NCBI RefSeq assembly: GCF_001640365.1
Contig: NZ_LWMI01000007.1
Span: 62,001 to 126,000 of the forward strand
Direction of reading: 5' to 3'
Length of the DNA stretch: 64,000 nt
From: Candidatus Arsenophonus triatominarum
GTDB lineage: Bacteria; Pseudomonadota; Gammaproteobacteria; Enterobacterales; Enterobacteriaceae
The notes under the pieces: model-generated
The model's database searches: none
Told to the model about the DNA's origin: nothing
The model's input: the letters and a program-made list of their open reading frames with translations, nothing else
Position numbers and translations under genes: made by a program
In this document: positions 1-9,675 of the stretch, one piece after another
Numbering within the stretch: the first letter of the stretch is position 1
How the letters are laid out: every line of letters starts with the position of its first letter

Positions 1-1217
1 CTATTTTTCATCATGGTAAGCCTGTCAATGTATTAAACCAAGGTGAAGGAGGGATTATTATTCTTGATAAAACCTCTTTTTATGCTGAGTCAGGTGGTCA
101 GGTTGGTGATAGCGGTATACTTAGCAATAGCCATTGTCAATTTGCTGTGTCTGACACACAAAAATATGCTCAAGCAATTGGACATATTGGTAAAGTAATG
201 ACTGGCTCAATAGCGGTAAATAATTCGGTCGACGCAAGAATTGACATTGAACGTTGTAAAGCTATTCGTCTCAATCACTCAGCTACCCATTTGTTGCATG
301 CCGCTTTGCGTGATGTATTGGGAAATCATGTAAGCCAAAAAGGATCTTTAGTGAATGAGAAATATTTGCGTTTTGATTTTTCTCATTTTGCTGCAATGAC
401 GCCAATGCAAATACGCCAAATAGAAGATATCGTAAATTATCAAATTCGTAAAAATGACCCTATTATAACGACATTAATGGATTTAGAGGCGGCAAAAGAA
501 AAAGGTGCGATGGCGCTTTTTGGTGAAAAATATGATGCACAGGTACGCGTTCTCAGTATCGGCGATTTTTCTATTGAGTTATGTGGCGGCACTCATGCCA
601 ATCGGACTGGCGATATAGGATTATTTCGTATTAGTAGCGAATCGGGTACGGCAGCTGGAATTCGGCGGATAGAAGCTATAACAGGGCAAGTTGCTATAGA
701 TGATCTTCATCAGCAATCCAATTTATTGGCTGAAATTGGCCAATTAATGAAAGGTGATGCTAATAATCTAATGGAAAAAATTAAAATGACATTAGATAAA
801 GTTAAGTTATTAGAAAGGTCGTTAGATCAATTAAAAGGGCAACAAGCTGCCCAAGAAAGCGTTTCTTTAAGTCAACAAGTTAAAAAAATTAACGGAGTTA
901 ACCTATTAGTTACTCAGTTAAATAACACTGAGCCTAAACAGCTACGTATCATTGTGGATGACTTAAAAAATCAATTAAAATCAGCAATTATTGTGCTTTC
1001 TACTATAAGTAATGATAAAGTCAGTCTAATTGTTGGTGTAACCAATGATTTGACTGCTAAAATAAAGGCTGGTGATTTAATTTCATTTGTTGCGCAACAA
1101 GTAGGCGGAAAAGGGGGTGGTCGCCCTGACATGGCTCAGGCGGGCGGCTCTAATATAACAGCACTTCCTGCTGCATTAGCATCAGTTGAAGAGTGGGTTA
1201 ATTCGCGCTTGACATGA
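1..1217 (+). CDS. alaS: Alanine--tRNA ligase, C-terminal part (5' end outside window)
   Basis: This is the 3' portion of alanyl-tRNA synthetase, which charges tRNA-Ala and edits misacylated products. The reading frame is open from base 3. The visible part holds the editing domain, with the zinc-ligand motifs HSATH (near 278-292) and CGGTH (near 583-597), and then the C-Ala domain with a glycine-rich [15 protein letters not shown] segment before the stop. A GTG at 147 is internal, not a start, because the frame upstream reads alaS-like protein. The csrA gene follows, as in E. coli. Nothing looks damaged in the visible part. Confidence 0.97.
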   Translation, partial: IFHHGKPVNVLNQGEGGIIILDKTSFYAESGGQVGDSGILSNSHCQFAVSDTQKYAQAIGHIGKVMTGSIAVNNSVDARIDIERCKAIRLNHSATHLLHAALRDVLGNHVSQKGSLVNEKYLRFDFSHFAAMTPMQIRQIEDIVNYQIRKNDPIITTLMDLEAAKEKGAMALFGEKYDAQVRVLSIGDFSIELCGGTHANRTGDIGLFRISSESGTAAGIRRIEAITGQVAIDDLHQQSNLLAEIGQLMKGDANNLMEKIKMTLDKVKLLERSLDQLKGQQAAQESVSLSQQVKKINGVNLLVTQLNNTEPKQLRIIVDDLKNQLKSAIIVLSTISNDKVSLIVGVTNDLTAKIKAGDLISFVAQQVGGKGGGRPDMAQAGGSNITALPAALASVEEWVNSRLT

Positions 1218-1440
1218 ATTAACCATGAGGGTTGCATAACTTAATTATGCAACCTTTAACGGATTGTTTTTAAATGACCTAAGTACAAAATTATATTTTT
1301 AGCTACAATATTAGTATGATGATTGCTTTAGGTTAAATACTTTAGGTGAATATCATTGCTTTACGTTTTCACGGTGTGTGATGGATAATAGCGGGGGAAA
1401 CCTAGAGACCCGACTCTTTTTAATTTTCAAGGAGCAAAGA

Positions 1441-1626
1441 ATGCTTATTCTGACTCGTCGAGTTGGTGAAACGCTCATGATAGGCGATGAGGTAACAGTA
1501 ACGGTACTGGGTGTAAAAGGCAATCAGGTACGTATAGGGGTTAATGCACCCAAAGAGGTTTCTGTTCACCGTGAAGAAATTTATCAACGGATCCAAGCTG
1601 AAAAAAGCCAGCCCGATAATCAGTAA
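1441..1626 (+). CDS. csrA: Carbon storage regulator CsrA
   Basis: A 61-residue RNA-binding post-transcriptional regulator that binds GGA motifs in mRNA leaders and controls carbon storage, motility and virulence genes. It begins [10 protein letters not shown] and carries the conserved [16 protein letters not shown] core; length matches the family. I chose the ATG at 1441 because a strong AAGGAG site lies just upstream and the family starts there; the frame stays open further upstream without homology. The leader GAGACCCGACTC and the AAGGAGCAAAG site look like those of E. coli csrA, and the GGA motifs there are consistent with the known autoregulation. An inverted repeat follows. Confidence 0.97.
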
Positions 1627-1636
1627 TTTTTAGTAA

Positions 1637-1684
1637 AGCGTTCATTCTTAGGTATATGTTAATTATATTTATAGAATGAGCGCT
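1637..1684 (+). terminator. Probable terminator after csrA
   Basis: A 12-bp inverted repeat (AGCGTTCATTCT and AGAATGAGCGCT, one mismatch) flanks a 24-base loop and is followed by a weak T stretch. It lies 11 bases past the csrA stop. The long loop lowers confidence. Confidence 0.5.
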
Positions 1685-1824
1685 GTTTCTTATTGCCATC
1701 TATTTTATGTCTGTATTTTTTTAAGTTTAGTATCCTATAAAACCAATTAGATAGATTGTAAAAAATGTCTTTTTTTAGTATTTTTTTTACATTATGAATC
1801 AAATGCCGGATTTTAATTGTTAGA

Positions 1825-2711
1825 TATAGCTAGGCGACTTAATTTTGATTACAGCATATGTATTAAAAACAGGTCATCGATAGTGCATCCTGTTTCCATC
1901 TTTTTACGTTTAGCTTGAGACCATTTATGTTCTATAGGATTTAAATCTGGTGAATACACAGGCAAATATTCTATCTGGTGTCCTGCGTTTATAATTGCCT
2001 GTTCAATATTCTTACCTTTGTGAAAGCTAGCGTTGTCCATAAAAATAACAGAATTTTCAGGAAGTTCTGGGAGCAATATTTTTGTGATCCAAACATAAAA
2101 AACATCACGGTTAATATTGCAATCAAATAATCCGATAGCAAAAAGGGTTGTTCCCAATAAAGCGCCAATAACATTTGTTCTTCCCTTAGCACCCCAGTTT
2201 TTCAGACCAAAACAACGGTGACCTTTTGGGGAATAGCCGTGAGTTCGTGGAGTGTCATGTGAAAAACCACTTTCATCAATAAAAACAACAGATTTATCTT
2301 TTTTTTTCATACTGTTGTCTTTTTTGCTGATGTGCCAGCCTGTCGCTTTCGTTGGTTTTTGGATGGAATAGAGTTTTTTTTTATAGGTTAATCCCAGCTT
2401 TTTAAGGGATTGCCAAATAGTCTTTTTACAAACACCGAATCGCTCTGCCCGTTCCTTTTGGTAAGCATCTGGATACTGTTCCACATCTTTTGCTAAAGCA
2501 TTTTTATCGAGCTTCCTCTTACGTGGCGTTGAATTTTTTGGCTCTGGTCGTTTAAGCCAACGTACTAAAGACGCTTTTCCAATACGGAATTGTTTCGCAG
2601 TTTCTCGAATTGTTAAACCTTCGGCTTTCCTTACAGATATTACTTTACGTCGAAAATCAATTGTATAACTCATAACACACCTTGTAATCAAAATTAAGTC
2701 GCCTAGCTATA
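1825..2711 (-). mobile_element. IS630-family element, copy 1 (the only copy with a single open transposase frame)
   Basis: An 887-bp element bounded by perfect 29-bp inverted repeats (TATAGCTAGGCGACTTAATT and onward) that include the TA target duplicated on insertion, the hallmark of the IS630/Tc1/mariner group. It sits in the csrA to tRNA-Ser intergenic space. Five further copies lie in this window at 16215, 18633, 29275, 33108 and 54636. This copy differs from copies 3-6 by one extra A in each of two A tracts, which joins the transposase into one frame. Confidence 0.96.
1849..2673 (-). CDS. IS630-family transposase (intact, 274 aa)
   Basis: DDE transposase. The N-terminal part is a helix-turn-helix domain (LTIRETAKQFRIGKASLVRW), followed by a second HTH-like region (RFGVCKKTIWQSLKKLGLTY). 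The catalytic domain shows the acidic triad in VVFIDESGF, VIFMDNASFHKG and SPDLNPIEHKWSQ. The ATG at 2673 has an AAGG site in the right place, so I prefer it to the upstream TTG at 2691. Two nine-A tracts (TYKKKLY and SMKKKDK) are in frame here, whereas most other copies have eight A at each and are broken into pieces. This is the likeliest source of active transposase in the window. Confidence 0.93.
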   Translation of the reverse strand: MSYTIDFRRKVISVRKAEGLTIRETAKQFRIGKASLVRWLKRPEPKNSTPRKRKLDKNALAKDVEQYPDAYQKERAERFGVCKKTIWQSLKKLGLTYKKKLYSIQKPTKATGWHISKKDNSMKKKDKSVVFIDESGFSHDTPRTHGYSPKGHRCFGLKNWGAKGRTNVIGALLGTTLFAIGLFDCNINRDVFYVWITKILLPELPENSVIFMDNASFHKGKNIEQAIINAGHQIEYLPVYSPDLNPIEHKWSQAKRKKMETGCTIDDLFLIHML

Positions 2712-2997
2712 CCAACGCATTTTTTAAAATACTTACAGATAAATCAATAGATTATTAGCTGACATAACTTATAAAAAGAAAATGTTTAGGTTAACTAATT
2801 TTACTCTGGAATAGTTTTCTTTATTAAAGGATAAGAACCTACTTTTGATCTGTTTTTTTCTGTTAATTTTCCTGTTTTGACGATTTTTTATTGGTGAATA
2901 TAGAATGCTATATTATTTTATTTCGTTGTTACACTACTCATCTTGATTGTGAAATGTGCAAACGAACTAAAGAACGTAAAAAGATCGGAAAAATTGT
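2712..2997. other. AT-rich intergenic sequence without a gene
   Basis: No open frame with a ribosome binding site or recognisable product is visible between the IS630 right end and the tRNA-Ser promoter. The sequence is rich in A/T runs and may include upstream promoter elements for the tRNA operon. Confidence 0.6.
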
Positions 2998-3025
2998 TTG
3001 ACTTCTAAGTCTGGGAAAGTAATAT
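2998..3025 (+). promoter_or_regulatory. Sigma-70 promoter of the tRNA-Ser/Arg operon
   Basis: A TTGACT -35 box, a 16-bp spacer and a TAATAT -10 box are followed by a GC-rich discriminator (GAGCGCC), as is usual for stable-RNA promoters under stringent control. The first tRNA starts about 50 bases downstream. Confidence 0.75.
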
Positions 3026-3077
3026 GAGCGCCACGCAACAGAGAGATGGTTTGAAATTGTCTCGTTGCTTATTCGAT

Positions 3078-3170
3078 GGTGAGGTGGCCGAGAGGCTGAA
3101 GGCGCTCCCCTGCTAAGGGAGTATGCGGTTAATAGCTGCATCGAGGGTTCGAATCCCTCCCTCACCGCCA
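3078..3170 (+). tRNA. serV: tRNA-Ser (anticodon GCT)
   Basis: A 93-base class II tRNA with long variable arm. The acceptor strands GGTGAGG and CCTCACC pair, the anticodon loop reads CTGCTAA, the T loop reads TTCGAAT and CCA is encoded. It lies after csrA and before tRNA-Arg as E. coli serV does. Confidence 0.96.
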
Positions 3171-3180
3171 TTTTGATAGT

Positions 3181-3256
3181 GTATCCATAGCTCAGCTGGA
3201 TAGAGTACTCGGCTACGAACCGAGCGGTGGAGGTTTAAATCCTTTTGGATGCGCCG
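3181..3256 (+). pseudogene. Degenerate tRNA-Arg (ACG) copy
   Basis: The 5' half is nearly identical to the intact tRNA-Arg at 3329, including the anticodon loop GGCTACGAACC. The 3' half is damaged: one base is missing from the variable loop, the T loop reads TTTAAAT instead of TTCGAAT, the acceptor has a U-G pair, and the end reads GCCG instead of GCCA, so CCA is not encoded. The invariant T-loop bases are lost. I read it as a decaying member of a tandem argV-type array. Confidence 0.85.
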
Positions 3257-3328
3257 TTAATTTTAGAATAAAGAATATTGTTTATTAAAGCTAACTAGCG
3301 TATCTTTAATAATAGCAAAACAAAAATT

Positions 3329-3405
3329 GCATCCATAGCTCAGCTGGATAGAGTACTCGGCTACGAACCGAGCGGTCGGAGGTTCGAATCCTTCTGGATG
3401 CGCCA
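3329..3405 (+). tRNA. argV: tRNA-Arg (anticodon ACG)
   Basis: A 77-base tRNA with acceptor GCATCCA pairing TGGATGC, D arm AGCTCAGCTGGATAGAG, anticodon ACG, T loop TTCGAAT and encoded CCA. ACG is the anticodon deaminated to ICG by TadA. It follows the damaged copy at 3181; E. coli has four tandem copies of this tRNA at the same locus. Confidence 0.96.
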
Positions 3406-3411
3406 TATCAT

Positions 3412-3442
3412 AAAACCCTGTCAATCAATGGCAGGGTTTTTT
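3412..3442 (+). terminator. Rho-independent terminator of the tRNA operon
   Basis: The stem AAACCCTG / CAGGGTTT encloses a short loop and is followed by a run of T. It ends the Ser-Arg tRNA transcript. Confidence 0.9.
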
Positions 3443-3590
3443 GTTTTATAATTAAAATGTGTTTGTTAATAAAATATACGATTACTTTAGTGATTTGCTC
3501 TAGATAATCTAGACGGCGACAATTTTAATTATTTACGCTAAAGTAACTTTTCTAAAAGTAAAAATAACGAACGGATAACGGGAGGTTAAT

Positions 3591-5150
3591 TTGATCCCGA
3601 ATGTATCAAAAGCGCTATCATGGTTAGAGGCACGTCCTAATATTTTACATGGTCTTCGTCGAGGTATTGAACGTGAAACACTGAGAATTACACCAACAGG
3701 CGGATTGGCTAAGTCTCCGCACCCTGATAGTTTAGGGAAAGCGTTAACTCATCCATGGATCACGACTGACTTTGCTGAAGCTTTGTTGGAATTCATCACC
3801 CCAGTTGATAATAATATTGGGCACGTTCTGGCATTTTTAAGAGATTTACATCGTTATACAGCACGTCATCTTGATCATGAATTGATGTGGCCATTAAGTA
3901 TGCCTTGTTTTATAGAGTGCCAAGATAACATTAAATTGGCTCAATATGGTGTTTCTAATATTGGTCGTTTTAAAACTTTATATCGGGAAGGATTAAAGAA
4001 TCGTTATGGGGCGTTAATGCAAACAATTGCAGGGATCCATTATAATTTTTCTTTACCGGTTGAATTCTGGCAAGCGTTGGTTGGTGTTAAGGATGCCGAA
4101 AGTGGTAAAGATGAAATTTCTGCTGGTTACTTTCGACTCATTCGTAATTATTACCGCTTTGGTTGGGTTATCCCCTATTTATTTGGAGCCTCGCCTGCAA
4201 TTTGTGGTTTTTTTTTGCATGGAAATGCCAGGCATCTTCCTTTTGAGAAGACAGCTAAAGGAACCTATTATCTCCCTTATGCCACATCGCTACGAATGAG
4301 TGATTTGGGATATGCCAACAAATCTCAAAGTGATCTGAAAATCACCTTTAATGATCTAACGACTTATGTTACTGGTCTTAAGCAAGCAATAAAACAGCCT
4401 TCACCCGAGTTTACAAAATTAGGTATATACAATAAAGATGGTAAACATTTGCAGCTGAATACCAATATTTTACAAATTGAAAATGAGTTATATGCGCCGA
4501 TTCGACCCAAACGAGTACTTATTGGTGATGAATCGCTATCTGATGCACTGTTAAACAGAGGAATCGAATATATTGAAGTTAGAGCTTTGGATATTAACCC
4601 ATTTACTGCCATTGGTATTGATGAAGCGCAGCTCCATTTTCTTGATCTCTTTTTAATCTGGTGTGTATTAGCGGATGCGCCCGTGATAGATGAAAGAGAA
4701 TTAAATTGTTGTCGCACGAATTGGAATCGAGTGATCCTTGAAGGTCGTAGACCTGGACAAATAATCGGTGTGGGTTGTGGTGAATCAATGAGACCTTTAA
4801 AAGAGGTAGGGCAGATATTATTTGATGATTTAATTAGAGTTGCTGATGTGTTAGATGTTAGTGGCAATACGCGATATCGTGAAATTTGTTCTCAATTGAT
4901 AGCAATGTTTGAAAATCCAGATCTTACTTATTCTGGCCAAATATTATCCCCGATGATTGAACAAAGTATTAGTCAATATGGTTTGCAATTGGCCAAGACC
5001 TATTATCAACAATTAAGTAATGAACATTATGAAGTGATTACTGAAACTGAGTTTACTAATGTTCGTCACACCTCGATTAGCAAACAGTTTGCAATTGAAC
5101 AAGCGGATAAAATAAGTTTTGAGCGCTACTTAAAGACACATATCGGGTAA
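3591..5150 (+). CDS. gshA: Glutamate--cysteine ligase
   Basis: Catalyses the ATP-dependent joining of glutamate and cysteine, the first and rate-limiting step of glutathione synthesis. The 519 residues match the proteobacterial type (E. coli 518). The N-terminal region ([13 protein letters not shown], then [19 protein letters not shown]) and the mid-protein [10 protein letters not shown] segment are well kept. The start is TTG at 3591 with a strong GGAGG site; E. coli gshA also starts with TTG. It sits between the tRNA cluster and luxS. No internal damage is visible. Confidence 0.97.
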   Translation: MIPNVSKALSWLEARPNILHGLRRGIERETLRITPTGGLAKSPHPDSLGKALTHPWITTDFAEALLEFITPVDNNIGHVLAFLRDLHRYTARHLDHELMWPLSMPCFIECQDNIKLAQYGVSNIGRFKTLYREGLKNRYGALMQTIAGIHYNFSLPVEFWQALVGVKDAESGKDEISAGYFRLIRNYYRFGWVIPYLFGASPAICGFFLHGNARHLPFEKTAKGTYYLPYATSLRMSDLGYANKSQSDLKITFNDLTTYVTGLKQAIKQPSPEFTKLGIYNKDGKHLQLNTNILQIENELYAPIRPKRVLIGDESLSDALLNRGIEYIEVRALDINPFTAIGIDEAQLHFLDLFLIWCVLADAPVIDERELNCCRTNWNRVILEGRRPGQIIGVGCGESMRPLKEVGQILFDDLIRVADVLDVSGNTRYREICSQLIAMFENPDLTYSGQILSPMIEQSISQYGLQLAKTYYQQLSNEHYEVITETEFTNVRHTSISKQFAIEQADKISFERYLKTHIG

Positions 5151-5162
5151 GAATAAAAGAAA

Positions 5163-5182
5163 TGGCCACTTTGAAGTGGCCA
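5163..5182 (+). terminator. Hairpin after gshA
   Basis: A perfect stem TGGCCACT / AGTGGCCA with loop TTGA lies 12 bases after the gshA stop. The following A-rich stretch has few T, so termination on the plus strand may be weak. Confidence 0.55.
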
Positions 5183-5306
5183 AAATAAAATCTCTTAGAG
5201 AATAGGATGATAACAACAATTTTCGCGTCTTGCTAAAATAAGACTTGCGATATGAAAGGAAGTTCCATATATTTTGTAAAAAATTAATTTTTTGGAGATC
5301 ACAGTA

Positions 5307-5822
5307 ATGCCATTACTTGATAGTTTTATGGTTGATCATACCCGGATGAAAGCACCTGCTGTGCGTATTGCTAAAACGATGAAGACTCCTCATGGTGATG
5401 CGATCACGGTATTTGATCTTCGTTTTTGTGTGCCAAATAAACAGCTATTAACGGAGAAAGGTATCCATACATTAGAACATTTATTTGCCGGTTTTATGCG
5501 TGATCACCTCAATAGTAGCGATGTAGAGATTATTGATATTTCACCGATGGGATGTCGTACGGGATTTTATATGAGTCTAATCGGCCAGCCTAATGAACAA
5601 TCTGTTGCTGATGCCTGGAAAATGGCCATGCAAGATGTACTTAAAGTGACGACTCAGAATCAAATACCTGAGTTAAATAAATATCAGTGTGGTACTTATG
5701 AAATGCACTCTTTAGTTGAAGCTCAGCAAATTGCTCGCAATGTGATTGAAAGTGGCATTGTGGTTAATAAAAATAACGAATTAATGTTATCGAAAGAAAA
5801 GTTAACGCAATTATCACCATAA
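5307..5822 (+). CDS. luxS: S-ribosylhomocysteine lyase LuxS
   Basis: Cleaves S-ribosylhomocysteine to homocysteine and the autoinducer-2 precursor, closing the activated methyl cycle. The 171 residues match the family. The metal-binding HTLEH motif, the catalytic cysteine in [11 protein letters not shown] and the third metal ligand in YQCGTYEMH are all present. I chose the ATG at 5307 (MPLLDSF), preceded by GGAG, over an upstream start because family members begin there. It converges with corB. The intact gene implies that methyl recycling, and perhaps AI-2 release, is retained. Confidence 0.97.
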   Translation: MPLLDSFMVDHTRMKAPAVRIAKTMKTPHGDAITVFDLRFCVPNKQLLTEKGIHTLEHLFAGFMRDHLNSSDVEIIDISPMGCRTGFYMSLIGQPNEQSVADAWKMAMQDVLKVTTQNQIPELNKYQCGTYEMHSLVEAQQIARNVIESGIVVNKNNELMLSKEKLTQLSP

Positions 5823-5853
5823 AATAGCCTATAAAAAGCGGCTAAAATGATAG

Positions 5854-7146
5854 CTAGGATGGTTTTTGTTCTATCGTAAAGGGCAAGTCAATAGGCATTG
5901 CTCTAACTTGTTTAATCACGTTACCATTGATAGCTAATACTATAAAACGGTACTTACCTATTAGGATTTCAGTATTTAGCATTGGAATGTCACCTAGCTC
6001 TTCTAATAACAGACCATTTATAGTTCTGGCGCCGTCAACCGGTAAGTGCCAATCAAAAGCTTTATTGATTTCTCGTATATTAGCAGTACCATCAATTAAT
6101 ACAGAACCATCGGTTTGTGGTAAAGCTTCCTCGGCTAAACTGGGAGACATTGAGGTGGTAAAATCACCAACAATCTCTTCAAGAATATCTTCTACTGTTA
6201 CCAGCCCTTGAATATCACCATATTCATCAACAATAATACCTACTTTTTCATTATTATGTTGAAATTTTATTAGCTGTGTATTTAATGGCGTATTCTCTGG
6301 AATAAAATAAATTTTATCCGCAGCTCTGATTAGATTTTGCTTGTTAAATTCTTTCTTTTCGACCATTAGTCGATAGGCTTCACGAACACGTAGCATGCCG
6401 ATAATATCATCAAGGGTATCTCGGTAAAGAACAATTCGACCGTGTGGTGAATGAGTTAATTGGCGGATAATCGATTTCCATTCGGTATTAACGTCGATCC
6501 CAACGATTTCATTGCGAGGAACCATGATGTCTCCTACAGTAACTTTTTCTAAATCTAAGATTGAGATCAACATATCCTGATTACGGCGAGAAAGTTTACT
6601 TTTGGATTCATTAACAATCGTGCGCAATTCATCTTTGCTAATCGCATCACTGCTAATAATGGATGATTTAATACCAAAGAAATGCATGAACATAAGGGTG
6701 ATAGTGTTAAATAACCAAACAACGGGTAACATCAATTTCTGTAGCGGTTTAAGTAGAAGACTGCTAGGAAAAGCCACTTTTTCTGGATAGAGTGCCGCCA
6801 TTGTCTTTGGTAGCACTTCAGCAAAAACCAGGATCACAAAAGTTAAGATACCAGTAGCGATGGCAACACCGACATCACCATAAAGTCTCATACCAACAAT
6901 AGTTGCTAACGATGAGGCCAATATATTAATCAGATTATTACCAATCAAAATAAGACTGATTAGGCGATCTGGTTGTTTTAATAGTGATTCAACGCGACGA
7001 GCAGCTTGATGGCCATGTTTGACTAAATGGCGTAATCGATATCGATTAAGGGTCATCATTCCTGTTTCTGAGGCAGAAAAATAGGCTGATAAGATAATCA
7101 TGACAATAAGTATGATAATTAAAGTACTTGTTGAGACCTGCTCCAA
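5854..7146 (-). CDS. corB: CNNM/CorC-family membrane protein with CBS domains (YfjD/CorB)
   Basis: An inner-membrane protein of the HlyC/CorC family, linked in Salmonella to magnesium and cobalt efflux. The 430 residues contain an N-terminal CNNM membrane domain (STSTLIIILIVMIILSAYFSASETGMMTL and further hydrophobic segments to about residue 160), a pair of CBS domains (near 200-330, with VGDIMVPRNEI and VTVEDILEEIVGD) and a C-terminal transporter-associated domain. The start is TTG at 7146. It is followed on the minus strand by nothing nearer than luxS, with which it converges; ypjD lies upstream on the same strand. Confidence 0.93.
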   Translation of the reverse strand: MEQVSTSTLIIILIVMIILSAYFSASETGMMTLNRYRLRHLVKHGHQAARRVESLLKQPDRLISLILIGNNLINILASSLATIVGMRLYGDVGVAIATGILTFVILVFAEVLPKTMAALYPEKVAFPSSLLLKPLQKLMLPVVWLFNTITLMFMHFFGIKSSIISSDAISKDELRTIVNESKSKLSRRNQDMLISILDLEKVTVGDIMVPRNEIVGIDVNTEWKSIIRQLTHSPHGRIVLYRDTLDDIIGMLRVREAYRLMVEKKEFNKQNLIRAADKIYFIPENTPLNTQLIKFQHNNEKVGIIVDEYGDIQGLVTVEDILEEIVGDFTTSMSPSLAEEALPQTDGSVLIDGTANIREINKAFDWHLPVDGARTINGLLLEELGDIPMLNTEILIGKYRFIVLAINGNVIKQVRAMPIDLPFTIEQKPS

Positions 7147-7196
7147 GGTAAAATTCCTATTTTGTTCATTAGTTAATCATAAAATAGTCTAAAAAA

Positions 7197-7988
7197 TTAA
7201 ATGACGATTACATGCTGTAGTAATCGATTACCAAAAAAAGCCAATGTTAAAATAAATGCGCCAATCAGATTAAAAACAATCACCCTTCTACCGCACCATC
7301 CGTGATGAAAGTGACCCCATAACAAAATAATGTAAATAACCCAAGCACAAATAGATAAAATAGCTTTATGGATGTTTTCTTTATTAAAAACATTATCCAT
7401 AAACATCATTCCTCCTGTCCCGAGGGTGAGTGTCAGTAAAATGACCCCAACTTGTATAATGTGGAACATTTTACGTTCAATAACCATTAATGGTGGCATA
7501 TCAGGTGTAAATATTAATTTTTTATTTTTTAATTGATAGTCTAATAAAGCTAATTGTAGGGCATATAAAGCGGCAATTATCAGGGTTGCATAGCCTAATA
7601 GTGCTAATCCGATATGAATAAAAGTCGCCACACTTGCTTCTAAGTGCGTAATAAACTCACCGGGCATAATGGTTGCTAATAGTAAGTTGATAATAGACAA
7701 ACTATAAACGATTGGTAGTAGGAACCAGGCGCGGCCGTTAAAGGCAACAATGGTCATAATGATACTAATTAACAAACTGACGATAGAGCCTAAGTTTAAT
7801 AAAGTTAAATTCTGGCCTCCGCTAACAAAGATCAATGTTTTTAATGCGATACAATGACTTACCAGAGCAATAACCGCTAATATGAGTGTCAGCCTGGCAT
7901 AAAGTTTTTGTTTACCAGCTAAAGCTGGCATGATGAGTATCACACTCAAAAAATAGGTACTAATGGCGATAATAGCGAATACTGGCAT
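7197..7988 (-). CDS. ypjD: Inner-membrane protein YpjD, cytochrome c assembly (CcsA-like) family
   Basis: A 263-residue polytopic membrane protein with about eight hydrophobic segments, the same length as E. coli YpjD. It belongs to the CcmC/CcsA haem-handling superfamily by overall fold; conserved histidines and a tryptophan-rich loop are seen near THLEASVATFIHIG and LLWGHFHHGW. Its function is not firmly known; it has been associated with CorB. It is divergent from ffh and followed by corB 50 bases downstream on the same strand, as in E. coli. Confidence 0.88.
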   Translation of the reverse strand: MPVFAIIAISTYFLSVILIMPALAGKQKLYARLTLILAVIALVSHCIALKTLIFVSGGQNLTLLNLGSIVSLLISIIMTIVAFNGRAWFLLPIVYSLSIINLLLATIMPGEFITHLEASVATFIHIGLALLGYATLIIAALYALQLALLDYQLKNKKLIFTPDMPPLMVIERKMFHIIQVGVILLTLTLGTGGMMFMDNVFNKENIHKAILSICAWVIYIILLWGHFHHGWCGRRVIVFNLIGAFILTLAFFGNRLLQHVIVI

Positions 7989-8167
7989 AATATTTTTATT
8001 TGTTAGCTAATTTATTAAATGTGAGTTAATTAGTATAGCGTTTGCCAGCATTGCCTCCAACAATTGTTCACTATTCTTATGAAACTCGATGCAGAGATTG
8101 AATTATCATCGTGTTATAATAAAAATTAACTGACAGCAGATCCCTTTAACAGAATTGAGTTAAGCAC

Positions 8168-9529
8168 ATGTTTGATAATTTAACTGACAGACTTTCGCGT
8201 ACATTGCGTAATATTAGTGGCCGTGGAAGATTGACTGATGACAATATTAAAGAAACATTACGTGAAGTTCGCATGGCGTTATTAGAAGCTGATGTTGCTT
8301 TGCCAGTCGTACGCGAATTTATTCAATCGGTAAAAGAAAGTGCAGTAGGTCAAGATGTCAATAAAAGCCTAACACCGGGCCAAGAATTCGTTAAAATTGT
8401 GCAAAATGAGCTCATTAAAGCGATGGGTGAGGAGAACAGTGCTTTAAATTTAGCCGTACAACCTCCCGCTGTTATTCTTATGGCCGGCTTGCAAGGTGCG
8501 GGTAAAACCACCACTGTGGCTAAATTAGGCAAATTATTAAAAGAAAAACAGAAGAAAAAGGTTTTAGTGGTTTCTGCTGATATTTATCGTCCTGCGGCTA
8601 TTAAGCAATTAGAAACACTCACTCAAACAGTCGGGATTGATTTTTTTCCATCAACTACAAGCGAGAAACCCGTTGAGATTGCGACTAATGCGCTACAACA
8701 TGCAAAATTAAAATTTTATGATGTGCTAATCATCGATACCGCTGGTCGTCTGCATGTTGATGAAGCCATGATGGAAGAAATTCAGGCAATCCATCGCGCC
8801 ATTAATCCAATTGAAACCCTATTTATCGTTGATGCGATGACTGGGCAAGATGCCGCTAACATTGCTAAGTCTTTTAATGAAACGTTGCCATTAACCGGTA
8901 TTATATTAACGAAAATTGATGGTGATGCTCGTGGTGGTGCCGCATTATCAATCCGTCATATTACGGGTAAACCGATTAAATTTTTGGGTATAGGCGAGAA
9001 AATTGATGGCTTAGAGCCTTTTTATCCTGACAGGATTGCCTCTCGTATCCTTGGTATGGGAGATGTCTTATCACTGATTGAAGAGATAGAAAGCAAAGTT
9101 GACCGTGAAAAGGCGGAGAAGCTTGCTCATAAACTTAAAGAAGGGAATAGTTTTGATTTAAATGATTTTCTTGAGCAGCTTAAACAGATGCGAAATATGG
9201 GCGGTATGGCGAGTATGTTAAGTAAAGTGCCAGGCATATCCCAAGTTCCTGATGCGGTTAAGTCACAAATGGATGATAAAGTGTTGGTTAGAATGGAAGC
9301 GATTATTAGCTCGATGACCACTAAAGAACGACAAAAACCAGAGATTATTAAGGGATCACGCAAGCGGCGTATTGCAGCCGGTTCTGGCACACAGGTACAG
9401 GATGTTAACCGACTACTTAAACAGTTTGATGATATGCAGCGCATGATGAAGAAAATGAAAAAAGGCGGGTTAGCTAAGATGATGCGTGGGATGAAAGGTA
9501 TGATGCCACAGGGTTTCCCTGGCGGTTAA
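8168..9529 (+). CDS. ffh: Signal recognition particle protein Ffh
   Basis: The SRP54-type GTPase that binds signal sequences with 4.5S RNA and delivers ribosomes to FtsY and SecY. Its 453 residues match E. coli. The N domain is followed by the G domain with GLQGAGKTTTVAKL (P loop), DTAGRLH and TKIDGDARGG, then the methionine-rich M domain, ending in a cluster of Met and Lys (MKKMKKGGLAKMMRGMKGMM). Divergent from ypjD; upstream of the rpsP operon as in E. coli. Confidence 0.98.
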   Translation: MFDNLTDRLSRTLRNISGRGRLTDDNIKETLREVRMALLEADVALPVVREFIQSVKESAVGQDVNKSLTPGQEFVKIVQNELIKAMGEENSALNLAVQPPAVILMAGLQGAGKTTTVAKLGKLLKEKQKKKVLVVSADIYRPAAIKQLETLTQTVGIDFFPSTTSEKPVEIATNALQHAKLKFYDVLIIDTAGRLHVDEAMMEEIQAIHRAINPIETLFIVDAMTGQDAANIAKSFNETLPLTGIILTKIDGDARGGAALSIRHITGKPIKFLGIGEKIDGLEPFYPDRIASRILGMGDVLSLIEEIESKVDREKAEKLAHKLKEGNSFDLNDFLEQLKQMRNMGGMASMLSKVPGISQVPDAVKSQMDDKVLVRMEAIISSMTTKERQKPEIIKGSRKRRIAAGSGTQVQDVNRLLKQFDDMQRMMKKMKKGGLAKMMRGMKGMMPQGFPGG

Positions 9530-9564
9530 CAACCAGGCATTAAATAAACAATTCGTACTTTTGA

Positions 9565-9592
9565 TTGCTTTTTGTCTTAAAAAGAGTAAAAT
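9565..9592 (+). promoter_or_regulatory. Promoter of the rpsP-rimM-trmD-rplS operon
   Basis: A TTGCTT -35 box, a 16-bp spacer and a TAAAAT -10 box, followed by a G-rich stretch at the probable start site. It sits after ffh and before an attenuator-like hairpin. Confidence 0.65.
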
Positions 9593-9618
9593 GCTGGGGA
9601 GGGGGGGCTTTTTATATA

Positions 9619-9658
9619 CAACCAGACTCTATTCCTAGATAGGGTCTGGTTGTTTTGT
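9619..9658 (+). terminator. Terminator-like hairpin in the rpsP leader (possible attenuator)
   Basis: A 12-bp stem (CAACCAGACTCT / AGGGTCTGGTTG, one G-U pair) with a 10-base loop is followed by TTTTGTT. It lies between the rpsP promoter and the rpsP start, so it could attenuate the operon or simply end read-through from ffh. Confidence 0.7.
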
Positions 9659-9675
9659 TAACTAATGAGGATGTT

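Noticed and set aside
2938..3171. 77-residue minus-strand protein over tRNA-Ser
   Set aside because: Antisense shadow of the tRNA gene; a common annotation artefact in enterobacteria. The same applies to frames over the tRNAs at 36130-36643.
5823..5853. Possible terminator between luxS and corB
   Set aside because: The AGCC / GGCT pairing is only four bases and lacks a T run.
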